From Actinomycetota bacterium (GTDB lineage Bacteria > Actinomycetota > Actinomycetes > Actinomycetales > Microbacteriaceae), in the NCBI GenBank assembly GCA_009704605.1, contig WLDW01000025.1:1-9276 (forward strand): a stretch of 9,276 nt of DNA. The letters run 5' to 3'. The notes under the pieces are model-generated. The model was not told where the DNA came from and did no database searches. It saw nothing but the letters and a program-made list of their open reading frames with translations. Positions 1 to 6,973 of this stretch are shown one piece after another; within the stretch, counting starts at the first letter, position 1; each line of letters starts with the position of its first letter. The position numbers were made by a program, and so were the translations under genes.

Positions 1-58
1 AGGCATTCTGCATTGCTGCAATAGCTTCCTTGCGAAGTAGCTCCCAGTCGATTTGCAT
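1..58 (-). CDS. cdd: Probable cytidine deaminase, N-terminal fragment (runs off left edge)
   Basis: The minus strand has an ATG at 58-56 followed by 19 open codons to the window edge, reading MQIDWELLRKEAIAAMQNA. A D-W-x-x-L-R-x-x-A-x-x-A-M start is typical of actinobacterial cytidine deaminases, which hydrolyse cytidine and deoxycytidine to uridine and deoxyuridine in the cytoplasm using a catalytic zinc. The zinc motifs lie outside the window, so the family call rests on this short N-terminus plus context. The ATG is only 3 nt after the TAG stop of the upstream permease gene, and an AAGGG about 7 nt upstream could serve as ribosome site, so it is very probably the last visible member of the nucleoside transport operon. 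Nucleoside importer operons commonly end in cdd, deoA or other salvage genes, which supports the call. Confidence 0.72.
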   Translation of the reverse strand, partial: MQIDWELLRKEAIAAMQNA

Positions 59-61
59 CTT

Positions 62-1315
62 CTAACCCTTCACATACGGAATGCCGTCAGCGGCCGGTGG
101 TCTAGATCGACCAACGAATCCAACTACAGCAATTAGTGTTACAAGATAAGGGACCATGGTGAGGAAGTGAGTCGGAATTCCTGGGCTAACTTGGTGAGCC
201 CAGATTCTCAAAATAATAGAGAAGCCAAATAGTAGCGCTGCTGCCGTGGCATATCCTGGGTGCCAGCGTCCCAAGATCACAACGGCCAAAGCGATAAATC
301 CTAATCCGCCGGACATCTCACGCCCGAATGATCCTGAGCTTCCAACGGTTAGCGCTGCGCCTCCAAGACCAGCCAAAAGCCCGCCAAGTGTTACCCACCA
401 GAATCTTGTTCGAGAGACGTTTATGCCAACTGTGTCTGCAGCCAAAGGGTTCTCTCCAACGGCTCTGGCTCGCAGACCCAATTTGGTCTTGAAAAGCACA
501 AACCACAAAACGATAACGATTCCAATGGCAAGAAACACTGTGATTCGGTTCTGAAACAGAACTGGTCCGATCACTGGAATATCTCCAAGGAACGGGATGT
601 GAATGATTGGGAGAGTGCCTGGGCTATTGGTCGCGGACTCATCCTCAGTTACCCACTGCTGGTACAGGAAGTTTGTTATTCCAATCGCTAGCACGTTTAG
701 AACTACACCGACAATGATTTGCTGAGCTAAAAAGCGCACTGCAAATACTGCCAACACAGCTGAAAACAGAGCTGCGGTAAACATAGCGGCGATAATGCCG
801 ACAATTTGATTTTCAGTAAGGGTGCCGACCACGGATGCAACAAAAGCCCCAGTTAGCAGCTGACCCTCAATTGCAATGTTCACAACTCCGACGCGCTCAC
901 TCATCACTCCGGCCATTGCGCCAAGAATGATCGGGACGGCCAAGACCAAGGCTGATCCCAATATGAAAGCCACTGGAACCACAGAGCCTGCGGCAAGCCA
1001 ACCTAAAAGCGCAACCAAAGCAATAGCACCAAAGAGAAGCGAGAACCAAATCGATGCGCGGATGTTTCTGCTAACCTGCCATGCCACATATCCAGTAATG
1101 GCGAGCAAGATAATCCCCGCAACAGTTCCCAAGAGACTGGAAGAAATGTCCAGGTAAGGCAGCTGGATCGCTTCCCTAACCCCAGTTAGTTCAAACGAAA
1201 CAATTTCAGGTTTACCGAGGATTCCAAAGAAAATCAAAATTACTGCGGCTATGGAGCCCATGACACTTGGTGTCTTCCAGGACTCGCGAACTTCCTTTTT
1301 AGTCTCAGTGGCCAT
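62..1315 (-). CDS. Nucleoside ABC transporter permease, second subunit (NupQ/YufQ-like)
   Basis: This 417-residue, highly hydrophobic integral membrane protein belongs to the BPD_transp_2 permease family (the RbsC/LivH-like fold) and is one of two different permeases forming the translocation channel for nucleosides. Hydrophobic segments are visible from about residue 18 to the end. The signature S-E-R-V-G-V-V-N-I-A-I-E-G-Q at residues 139-152 matches the cytoplasmic loop typical of BMP-linked permeases. The first 80 residues hold two extra hydrophobic segments before the conserved core. The ATG at 1315-1313 shares one base with the TAA stop of the other permease gene (TAATG) and is preceded by AGGAGG with a 6-nt spacer, so the start is secure. 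Related B. subtilis YufQ/NupQ functions with NupN, NupO and NupP in guanosine uptake; the exact substrate here cannot be read from sequence. Position next to a cdd-like gene favours nucleosides, including pyrimidine ones. Confidence 0.9.
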   Translation of the reverse strand: MATETKKEVRESWKTPSVMGSIAAVILIFFGILGKPEIVSFELTGVREAIQLPYLDISSSLLGTVAGIILLAITGYVAWQVSRNIRASIWFSLLFGAIALVALLGWLAAGSVVPVAFILGSALVLAVPIILGAMAGVMSERVGVVNIAIEGQLLTGAFVASVVGTLTENQIVGIIAAMFTAALFSAVLAVFAVRFLAQQIIVGVVLNVLAIGITNFLYQQWVTEDESATNSPGTLPIIHIPFLGDIPVIGPVLFQNRITVFLAIGIVIVLWFVLFKTKLGLRARAVGENPLAADTVGINVSRTRFWWVTLGGLLAGLGGAALTVGSSGSFGREMSGGLGFIALAVVILGRWHPGYATAAALLFGFSIILRIWAHQVSPGIPTHFLTMVPYLVTLIAVVGFVGRSRPPAADGIPYVKG

Positions 1316-2547
1316 TATTTTCCTCCTCGACTAAAAAACTTCGACTTTAAAGCACTCAGCATCGTCGTAGTCTGCGGCGGCGGAAGACGGAAGATTGCCC
1401 TAATCAAAGGTGGGGCAGCAATAAACAAAACAATTGCGCCTTGCACGATGCCGAGCACGTCAGGAGAAATTCCTTCAATCTGAATAGCCGATGATCCAGC
1501 TTTGAAAGCACCGAACAGTAGTCCGGCCAGTAGAACACCCGAAGCTGTTGATCCACCAAGGAGAGCAACGGTTATGGCATCAAAACCAATACCAGCGTGG
1601 GTGGTTGGTGTGACACCACCGGTTGAAGATAGAGCTTGATTGGCAGCGGCTATTCCAACAAATGCAGCCGATAGGCCCAGGGCAAGAATGTAGGTTCCCT
1701 CGACGTTGATGCCTGCGGTTTTTGCAGCCGATGCATTGAACCCAACAGCTCGGAGCCTAAATCCAATTGTTGATCTCTCCATGAGCCACCAGTAAACAAC
1801 TACCGCCACAATGGACAAGACAAATCCTAGGTTGAGCGCAAAATTCTCACCCAGTAATCCCGGAAGTTTTGCAGTTTCGAAAGCAGGATCAGACTTGGTG
1901 TGCCCACCAGCCGTGGCGCCTTGCAGCAAGTTGTTATCCAAAAGCAAAAAGTTGAAGAAGCTAATGATTATGTAATTCAACATAATCGTGGTGATTACTT
2001 CATTAGCCCCTGTGCGCGCTCTAAGAAAACCTACGAACGCACCTACAATCGCTGAGCCAACTATTGCAGTGGCTATAGCAACGATGAAGTGAATGACTGG
2101 AGGAAGCTCTATTCGAGTTGCGACGAAGGTGGCCCAGATTAGACCAGAAACTAGTTGGCCGGTTCCACCAATGTTGAATAGACCAACTCGGAAACCAAGT
2201 CCGATACCAAGTCCTGCCGCAATAAGTGGACTCGCAAGCCTTAACGTTTCAGTTAGGGGTCTAATTGCGCCGTCAAAGGTTGCAGCGCTAGCGTTGTAAA
2301 TTGAACCCTTAAACAACGCCCCGTAGCCTGCGCCAACAACATCTCCTGCTGCACGCAAGCTAGCTAATGGGTCTGCGAAAAAATAGCCCATGCTCTGGAG
2401 AAATTCTTTGTTTGAAATGATCATGAAAAACGCACCAACTGCGAATCCCAGAATTACAGACATTACTGTTCGGGTTACTCCACCTGAGAGGATTTCCTTC
2501 AGTGCTGCGTTCCAGTTGATTGGTTCTTTTCTTGTAGTCTCACTCAT
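1315..2547 (-). CDS. Nucleoside ABC transporter permease, first subunit (NupP/YufP-like)
   Basis: This 410-residue membrane protein is the partner permease of the BMP-type importer and belongs to the BPD_transp_2 family. A cytoplasmic N-terminus of about 25 residues precedes a hydrophobic segment (about 28-45). A soluble, probably extracytoplasmic stretch follows (about 46-100), then a dense series of membrane segments. The conserved loop F-R-V-G-L-F-N-I-G-G-T-G-Q (residues 119-131) corresponds to the family signature found after the second core segment. The C-terminus is basic (SALKSKFFSRGGK), consistent with a cytoplasmic end. The start ATG at 2547 overlaps the ATPase stop by 4 nt (ATGA), and no strong Shine-Dalgarno is visible, so translation is probably coupled to the ATPase gene. 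The stop shares a base with the next start. The family call is firm; the nucleoside specificity is inferred from the binding protein and from context. Confidence 0.91.
   Translation of the reverse strand: MSETTRKEPINWNAALKEILSGGVTRTVMSVILGFAVGAFFMIISNKEFLQSMGYFFADPLASLRAAGDVVGAGYGALFKGSIYNASAATFDGAIRPLTETLRLASPLIAAGLGIGLGFRVGLFNIGGTGQLVSGLIWATFVATRIELPPVIHFIVAIATAIVGSAIVGAFVGFLRARTGANEVITTIMLNYIIISFFNFLLLDNNLLQGATAGGHTKSDPAFETAKLPGLLGENFALNLGFVLSIVAVVVYWWLMERSTIGFRLRAVGFNASAAKTAGINVEGTYILALGLSAAFVGIAAANQALSSTGGVTPTTHAGIGFDAITVALLGGSTASGVLLAGLLFGAFKAGSSAIQIEGISPDVLGIVQGAIVLFIAAPPLIRAIFRLPPPQTTTMLSALKSKFFSRGGK
1322..1327 (-). promoter_or_regulatory. Strong Shine-Dalgarno of second permease gene
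   Basis: Reads AGGAGG on the minus strand, 6 nt before the ATG at 1315. It lies inside the last codons of the upstream permease gene. It gives this gene independent strong initiation despite the 1-nt overlap with its neighbour. Confidence 0.8.
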
Positions 2548-4049
2548 GCCGCTACACCCGCCATCATCTGACCAAGCTTTGCTCTATCGGTATTGGCATC
2601 AACAATTCCGACAATTTTGCCTCGATACATAACGGCAATTCGATCGGCGAGTGCCATAACTTCATCCAGTTCCGTAGAGATAAGAAGTACTGCTTTACCG
2701 CTGTTTCTTTCTTCAACCAGGCGTTCGTGAATGAATTCGACAGAGCCAACATCCACTCCACGAGTTGGCTGAGAAACAACTAACAACTCCACTTCCCGAG
2801 AAAGCTCCCTGGCCAGAACAACCTTTTGCTGGTTACCTCCGGAAAGTTTTCCGGCAGCGCTCTGTGCGGAAGTTGTCCTAACATCAAATTCTTTGACTAG
2901 TTCATCGGCTATTTTGTTTCTGGTGGCAAACGCAATTCCCAACCCCTTGGCAAATGGCTTTGTGAAAGAGCCGTTGAGCATAAGGTTTTCAGCTATTGAA
3001 AACTCTGAAATGAGTCCGTTTTTTTGCCGATCTTCTGGAACGTAGCCGACACCCTTTTCAAGAATTGTTCTAACCGACTTTCCTCGAACGCTTGACCCTG
3101 AAATTGAAATATCTCCGGCGGAAGAGTGCAGCCCTCGAAGGCCCAATATTGCCTCGGCCAGTTCTGTTTGGCCGTTTCCCTGGACGCCAGCGATAGCTAG
3201 TATCTCGCCAGCCCTGACTTCAAAACTTACGTGATCAACCGCCCGCTGTTCGCGATCATCCAGAACTGACAAATCTTGAACATTCAGCACCACTTTGCCA
3301 GGCGCGGCAGACTTCTTTTCGACAGTAAGTCCAACATCGCGACCAACCATCATGCTGGCAAGTTCTTTTGTCTCAGCGCTAGGTTTGGCTTCTCCAACAA
3401 CGCGACCCTGTCGAATAACGGTTATCTTGTCTGCCACCGCTTTTACTTCTCGCAGTTTGTGAGTGATGAAGACTATCGAAGTTCCCGATTTGGCTAGGCC
3501 ACGCATAATTTCCATTAGCTCGTCAGTTTCTTGGGGAGTCAAAACAGCTGTCGGCTCATCTAGTACTAGTACTTTGGCGTCGCGAGCCAGAGACTTAATG
3601 ATCTCGACTCTCTGCTGAACACCTACTGGCAAATCCTCAACCAGAGCGTCGGGATCAACATCGAATCCAAATCGATCAGAAATCTTTTTTACGAGTGCTC
3701 TTGCAGCGTCCAGATCTAGAACTCCAAGCTTGTTGGTTGGCTCATGCCCTAGCGCAACATTTTCAGCCACTGTGAAAACGGGGATGAGCATAAAGTGTTG
3801 GTGGACCATGCCGATGCCCGCCGCCATTGCGTCTCCGGGGCCTGAGAATTTTGCAACTTTGCCATCCAGGAGAATCTGACCTTCGTCAGCTTGATACAGA
3901 CCGTAGAGCACATTCATAAGGGTTGATTTACCAGCGCCGTTTTCACCGAGCAAGCTGTGGATTTCTCCAGACTCAACTACAAGGTCGATTGAGTCATTAG
4001 CTACGAGGGCACCAAAGCGCTTGGTGATCCCCTTCAGCTCTAGTCTCAT
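2544..4049 (-). CDS. Nucleoside ABC transporter ATP-binding protein, two fused ABC domains (NupO/YufO-like)
   Basis: This cytoplasmic 501-residue ATPase contains two ABC domains in one chain, as in RbsA, MglA and YufO, and powers nucleoside import. Numbered from the ATG at 4049, domain 1 has Walker A GENGAGKST (35-43), a variant signature LPVGVQQ (140-146), Walker B LVLDEPT with Glu165, and the switch His197. Domain 2 has a degenerate Walker A GVQGNGQTE (288-296, no P-loop Lys-Ser/Thr pair), a canonical LSGGNQQ (402-408), VVSQPTRG with Gln427 in place of the catalytic Glu, and STELDE where the switch His is expected. One ATP site is therefore probably weak or inactive, which is usual for this subfamily. 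A TTG three bases upstream (4052) could extend the protein by one Met, but AGGAG at 4056-4060 is 6 nt from ATG and only 3 nt from TTG. An intrinsic terminator lies upstream, and the permease gene overlaps the 3' end. Confidence 0.95.
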   Translation of the reverse strand: MRLELKGITKRFGALVANDSIDLVVESGEIHSLLGENGAGKSTLMNVLYGLYQADEGQILLDGKVAKFSGPGDAMAAGIGMVHQHFMLIPVFTVAENVALGHEPTNKLGVLDLDAARALVKKISDRFGFDVDPDALVEDLPVGVQQRVEIIKSLARDAKVLVLDEPTAVLTPQETDELMEIMRGLAKSGTSIVFITHKLREVKAVADKITVIRQGRVVGEAKPSAETKELASMMVGRDVGLTVEKKSAAPGKVVLNVQDLSVLDDREQRAVDHVSFEVRAGEILAIAGVQGNGQTELAEAILGLRGLHSSAGDISISGSSVRGKSVRTILEKGVGYVPEDRQKNGLISEFSIAENLMLNGSFTKPFAKGLGIAFATRNKIADELVKEFDVRTTSAQSAAGKLSGGNQQKVVLARELSREVELLVVSQPTRGVDVGSVEFIHERLVEERNSGKAVLLISTELDEVMALADRIAVMYRGKIVGIVDANTDRAKLGQMMAGVAA

Positions 4050-4055
4050 CAAGCA

Positions 4056-4060
4056 CTCCT
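4056..4060 (-). promoter_or_regulatory. Shine-Dalgarno that decides the ATPase start
   Basis: AGGAG on the minus strand. Its spacer to the ATG at 4049 is 6 nt (good), while to the in-frame TTG at 4052 it is 3 nt (too short). This favours the ATG and a 501-residue protein. Confidence 0.75.
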
Positions 4061-4099
4061 ATGTGCAAATTGTTTTGTTCAGACTTTATTCTGCCACAT

Positions 4100-4145
4100 A
4101 AAAAATTGAAGACCGGATGCCCCAAAAGGAGCATCCGGTCTTCAA
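4100..4145 (-). terminator. Rho-independent terminator between lipoprotein and ATPase genes
   Basis: The arms 4106-4120 and 4131-4145 are perfectly complementary over 15 bp, around a 10-nt loop (4121-4130) that can add a further 2 bp after one mismatch. On the minus strand the stem is followed directly by six T residues (4105-4100), the classic intrinsic terminator layout. It begins 14 nt after the TAG stop of the binding-protein gene and ends about 50 nt before the ATPase start. I see no convincing promoter in the remaining gap, so it probably lets only part of the transcription pass. That would give many copies of the binding protein and few of the membrane complex. It could also block transcription arriving from the left on the plus strand less well, because no T-tract follows the stem in that direction. 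Confidence 0.9.
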
Positions 4146-4159
4146 CAGTGATTTAGCTA

Positions 4160-5227
4160 CTAGCCCTTTGGCTTGTAGGTGCCATCAATGATTCCAGCCT
4201 CAAGTTCCGCTAGCTTGTCTGCTAGGCCCGAGCTTACCTTTGAAGCGAAGTCAGTGAATGCAGTGATTGCAACACCCTTGTTAGCAAGAGTTCCAACGTA
4301 TGGAGTTGCATCGAATGCAGCACCATCAACTAGAGCCTTGATTACGTCGAATGTAGCGATGGTCATTCTCTTCTCAATGGATGTGAAGATGTATGGCGCT
4401 AGATCTGGGTTACCAGCAGCAATGTCAACGTCTACACCCAACATAACTGCATCAGGGTTCAACTCATCAATTGCGGACTGAGCAGCAGTGAACTGGTTTC
4501 CACCAACTGGCAATAGAACATCTGCACCAGCCTGTAGCTGAGTCTTTGCAATTGCTAGACCCTCTGGGTTGTTCGGAGCGAATCCGTTCATGAAGTCACC
4601 ATTGTCTGGAGCCATTGGGTCCCAACCTAGAACAGTAACTTCGGTGTCGTTGTCGATACCCCACTGCATTGCACCGTAGTAGTAACCGGTCATGAAGTCA
4701 GTAACTGAAGGGAAAGGAAGTCCTCCGTAGGTACCGATTGTCTTGGAGGTTGAGTAGTCAGCCGAAGCGTAACCTGCTAGGAAGCCTGCCTCAGCAGTTT
4801 CGAATAGCAATGGCTTTACGTTGGTGCTCTCAGAAGTTGAGTCAACCAAAGCAAAGTGTAGGTCTGGGTTCTCAGCAGAGATCTTGGTGATTGCATCTCC
4901 TAGAGCAAATCCAACACCGATGATGATGTCGCAACCTGCGTCAACGCTTGCCTGTAGGTTTGGCTCGAAGTCTTCAGGTGTTGCAGACTCAAGAGCATTG
5001 ATTGTTACTCCTAGTTCAGCTTCTGCCTGGAGTAGACCTGTGTAAACAGCTTCGTTGAAGGACTTGTCGTTCCAGTTTCCTTCGTCAGAAACTGCACATG
5101 CAAGAAAATCAACTGCTGCTGCATCTGTAGTTTCTTCTGGTGCAGCTGCGCAACCAGAAAGTACTAGTGCTGAAACAGCAGCTAGCGTAAGTGCCTTAGC
5201 AGCACTTGAGCGTGAAATTAGCTTCAC
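4160..5227 (-). CDS. bmpA: BMP-family nucleoside-binding lipoprotein (ABC importer substrate-binding protein)
   Basis: This 355-residue extracytoplasmic receptor captures nucleosides and hands them to the permease pair. A signal peptide with a basic start, a hydrophobic stretch (11-22) and lipobox LSGC (23-26) marks lipid anchoring at Cys26. The mature part follows the BMP/PnrA (TmpC) pattern: DKSFN at 54-58 in the first ligand loop, a FALVD strand at 125-129, the ETAEAGFLAGYAS segment (143-155), GGLPFPSVTDF (168-178) and GVDVD (264-268), whose Asp residues align with ligand-contacting positions in the family. Cys44 and Cys99 could form a disulfide. The start is GTG, preceded by AGGAGG with a 6-nt spacer; the next Met is far downstream (residue 179), so GTG is secure. 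The C-rich third positions and frequent CTA and CTT leucines suggest high expression. A terminator directly downstream separates it from the rest of the importer. Purine versus pyrimidine preference cannot be decided here. Confidence 0.94.
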   Translation of the reverse strand: MKLISRSSAAKALTLAAVSALVLSGCAAAPEETTDAAAVDFLACAVSDEGNWNDKSFNEAVYTGLLQAEAELGVTINALESATPEDFEPNLQASVDAGCDIIIGVGFALGDAITKISAENPDLHFALVDSTSESTNVKPLLFETAEAGFLAGYASADYSTSKTIGTYGGLPFPSVTDFMTGYYYGAMQWGIDNDTEVTVLGWDPMAPDNGDFMNGFAPNNPEGLAIAKTQLQAGADVLLPVGGNQFTAAQSAIDELNPDAVMLGVDVDIAAGNPDLAPYIFTSIEKRMTIATFDVIKALVDGAAFDATPYVGTLANKGVAITAFTDFASKVSSGLADKLAELEAGIIDGTYKPKG

Positions 5228-5233
5228 TTAGTT

Positions 5234-5239
5234 CCTCCT
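5234..5239 (-). promoter_or_regulatory. Consensus Shine-Dalgarno fixing the GTG start of the lipoprotein gene
   Basis: AGGAGG on the minus strand, 6 nt before the GTG at 5227-5225. A full-consensus site at ideal spacing, with no ATG available until far inside the protein, establishes the GTG start. Confidence 0.85.
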
Positions 5240-5283
5240 ATTTGGGTACGAGCCATGGCGTTCACAGCTCGCGGTATGGGACA

Positions 5284-5315
5284 AGAATAACCGCCCAAAC
5301 AGGGGGTAAATTACC
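5284..5315 (-). promoter_or_regulatory. Candidate promoter with overlapping small palindrome, upstream of lipoprotein gene
   Basis: On the minus strand TTTACC (5310-5305) and TATTCT (5289-5284) are separated by 15 bp, giving a weak but plausible -35/-10 pair (4 of 6 consensus matches each; spacing shorter than ideal). An 11-bp palindrome GGTAAATTACC (5305-5315) covers the -35 element and could be an operator. Transcription would start near 5277, leaving a leader of about 50 nt. The rest of the 141-nt gap after manC shows no clear terminator, so read-through from manC is possible. This is the best candidate by eye, not a firm call. Confidence 0.3.
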
Positions 5316-5368
5316 GCAACGCCGAGGCTATATCGTTTCGAGATGAAATTGATACAAATGGGCTGAGT

Positions 5369-6487
5369 TTAGAGAATCTCGTCATGGCCGGTTGCCTTCA
5401 AAGAGTCAACCAAAGCTTTAACCTTTTGGGCGTTTGCCTTATTGGTTACCAAAAGCGCATCCGGGGTGTCCACAATAATTACGTCCTCGAGTCCAATGAT
5501 GGCAATCATGCGATTGGTTTCGCTAACCAAGATGCCGCTCGAGTCATCAGATAAAACCCTGGCTGCGCCAAGGACGGCAAGGTTGTTTTTCCTGCCCTGA
5601 GATTGCAATTCGGCGATAGCCGCAAAGTCCCCAACATCATGCCAACTGAACTTTCCGGGGATCAAACCAACGAGTCCTGCTTCAGCGGCTGGTTCGGCAA
5701 TCGAGTAATCGATTGCGACCTTTTTTAGTCCTGGCCATAGCTTGGCAATAGTGGCATCTTTTTTGTCGGTGTCCCAGGCAGCCGCTAGTTCCAAAATTGC
5801 GGCATGAAGCTCGGGTTCGCTCTTGGCAAGCTGACGCAACAATAATGCGGCTGGGGCAATGAACATTCCAGCGTTCCAAAGATACTTGCCTGACTCGACG
5901 TATTTTTTGGCTCTTTCAAACTTTGGCTTCTCGACGAACTTTTCAACCTCTAGGGCTGAAGGTGCTCCAGCCATCTTGATTGGGTCACCTGATTTGATGT
6001 ATCCAAAGCCAACCGATGGTTCGGTGGGGGTTATACCTATTACTACGATTCGATCGTGGGCAGCTAGCTCGATGGCCTGGTTCACCGCATCTTGGAATGC
6101 CTTGCTGTCTGTGATCACGTGATCGGCGGCGAAGGCTCCGATGATTACATCCGGCTCTCTTTTGGCCAAAATAGCTGCTGCGAGCGCGATGGCTACTGTC
6201 GAGTCCTTGGGGCTTGCTTCAATAACCAGGTTCTTGGGATCAAGCTCTGGAATCTGGGTCATAACGGCCTGCTCGTGAGCCTCGCCTGTGACAATCATGG
6301 TTCTGGAAGCTGTTGCTAGAGGTTTTATTCGGTCCCAAGTGTCCTGAAGCAAAGTTTGACCTGAGCCGGTTAGGTCGTGAAGGAATTTAGGAGCGGAAGC
6401 TCTGGAAAGTGGCCAAAGTCTAGATCCAACTCCCCCGGCAGGAATAACTGCGTGGAAGCGATCTTTAGGCTTTCTTGGATTTGCCAT
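5369..6487 (-). CDS. manC: Mannose-1-phosphate guanylyltransferase (GDP-mannose pyrophosphorylase)
   Basis: This cytoplasmic enzyme makes GDP-mannose from mannose-1-phosphate and GTP, supplying mannosyl donors for polysaccharides, glycolipids or glycoproteins. The 372-residue nucleotidyltransferase has the pyrophosphorylase signature GGVGSRLWPLSR at 18-29. It also shows ADHVI (120-124), GFGYI (160-164), FVEKP (184-188), WNAGMF (204-209), IDYSIAE (259-265) and WHDVGDF (282-288). The usual RNTAPAIA box is replaced by SPKDSTVAIALA (92-103), a variant I associate with actinobacterial members. The chain ends after a short C-terminal part (IGLEDVIIVDTPDALLV, 331-347) and lacks the cupin phosphomannose isomerase domain of bifunctional ManC/AlgA enzymes, so an isomerase must be encoded elsewhere. 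The ATG at 6487 has only a poor ribosome site (AGGG, 11 nt upstream), and a stop lies in frame shortly before it. It is divergent from sdhC and upstream of the nucleoside operon; its job seems unrelated to either. Confidence 0.92.
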   Translation of the reverse strand: MANPRKPKDRFHAVIPAGGVGSRLWPLSRASAPKFLHDLTGSGQTLLQDTWDRIKPLATASRTMIVTGEAHEQAVMTQIPELDPKNLVIEASPKDSTVAIALAAAILAKREPDVIIGAFAADHVITDSKAFQDAVNQAIELAAHDRIVVIGITPTEPSVGFGYIKSGDPIKMAGAPSALEVEKFVEKPKFERAKKYVESGKYLWNAGMFIAPAALLLRQLAKSEPELHAAILELAAAWDTDKKDATIAKLWPGLKKVAIDYSIAEPAAEAGLVGLIPGKFSWHDVGDFAAIAELQSQGRKNNLAVLGAARVLSDDSSGILVSETNRMIAIIGLEDVIIVDTPDALLVTNKANAQKVKALVDSLKATGHDEIL

Positions 6488-6546
6488 AACAAGAAAAACC
6501 CTAGCTCACCTTGGGCGCATGAGCATAGGGAAGATTGTTTCGGGGT

Positions 6547-6552
6547 TAGAAT
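6547..6552 (+). promoter_or_regulatory. Candidate -10 element of the sdhCDAB promoter
   Basis: TAGAAT matches five of six positions of TATAAT and fits the TANNNT pattern accepted by actinobacterial housekeeping sigma factors. It lies 37 nt before the sdhC start, giving a leader of about 30 nt. No good -35 element is visible 16-18 nt upstream, so the promoter may be weak or activator-dependent. It lies in the 102-nt region shared with the divergent manC gene. Confidence 0.45.
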
Positions 6553-6578
6553 TTAAGCCAAAGCCCATCTCGTTTCAT

Positions 6579-6583
6579 AGGAG
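6579..6583 (+). promoter_or_regulatory. Shine-Dalgarno that decides the TTG start of sdhC
   Basis: AGGAG lies 6 nt before the TTG at 6590 but 15 nt before the in-frame ATG at 6599. The spacing favours TTG as the initiation codon. Confidence 0.75.
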
Positions 6584-6589
6584 ACATAC

Positions 6590-6964
6590 TTGCCAACAAT
6601 GCCTGCAGGCACTTTATACCGCGGAAAAGTGGGTATGTGGTCCTGGGTGCTGCACCGAATTACCGGTGTTGCTATCTTCTTCTTCCTTTTGGTGCACGTT
6701 CTAGATACCGCTTTAGTAAGGGTAGCGCCGGAGGCCTACAACGTAGTAATCGCCACATACCAGACACCTCTTATTGGGGTGTCTGAGCTTGGTTTGGTAG
6801 CGGCGATTTTGTACCACGGCTTCAATGGAATTCGCATTGCTCTAATTGACTTCTGGAGCAAGGGTGCCAAGTACCAGAACGTGATGTTCTGGGTTGTAGT
6901 TGGCGCCGCATTTGTCTTGTTTGCTGCCTTTGCCCCCCGTCACTTGATGCACGTATTCGGATAG
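6590..6964 (+). CDS. sdhC: Succinate dehydrogenase cytochrome b subunit SdhC
   Basis: This 124-residue membrane anchor of complex II binds heme b and quinone together with SdhD and holds the SdhAB catalytic part at the inner face of the membrane. Three hydrophobic segments are visible (about 24-45, 60-80 and 96-115). The N-terminal motif LYRGKVGMWSWVLHRITG (9-26) is typical of actinobacterial SdhC, with His22 and Arg23 next to the quinone region. His36 sits in the first membrane segment, and His76 in YHGFNGIR (75-82) is the expected heme ligand. The start is TTG, chosen by the AGGAG at 6-nt spacing; an ATG three codons later would be too far from it. It is the first gene of the sdhCDAB operon, and the sdhD ribosome site overlaps its TAG stop. 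Confidence 0.93.
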   Translation: MPTMPAGTLYRGKVGMWSWVLHRITGVAIFFFLLVHVLDTALVRVAPEAYNVVIATYQTPLIGVSELGLVAAILYHGFNGIRIALIDFWSKGAKYQNVMFWVVVGAAFVLFAAFAPRHLMHVFG

Positions 6965-6973
6965 GAGGAGATT

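Noticed and set aside
246..554. Plus-strand open frame of 102 codons opposite the second permease
   Set aside because: It is antisense to a well-supported membrane protein gene, has no ribosome site, and has a composition typical of shadow frames.
3562..3573. Perfect 12-bp palindrome AGTACTAGTACT inside the ATPase gene
   Set aside because: It is produced by alternating GTA and CTA codons for the Val-Leu-Val-Leu of Walker B, so codon choice explains it without a regulatory role.
4061..4099. Possible separate promoter for the ATPase gene after the terminator
   Set aside because: CAGAAT is the only -10-like hexamer and any -35 would fall in the T-tract of the terminator; not convincing.
5249..5271. 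Hairpin (CGAGC/GCTCG) in the leader of the lipoprotein gene, considered as a riboswitch
   Set aside because: Only a 5-bp stem with a 13-nt loop and no recognisable purine riboswitch core; too little to call structured RNA.
5228..5368. Intrinsic terminator after manC
   Set aside because: The CCCCC/GGGCGG segment near 5293-5309 can only form a short imperfect stem without a T-tract, so no terminator was called.
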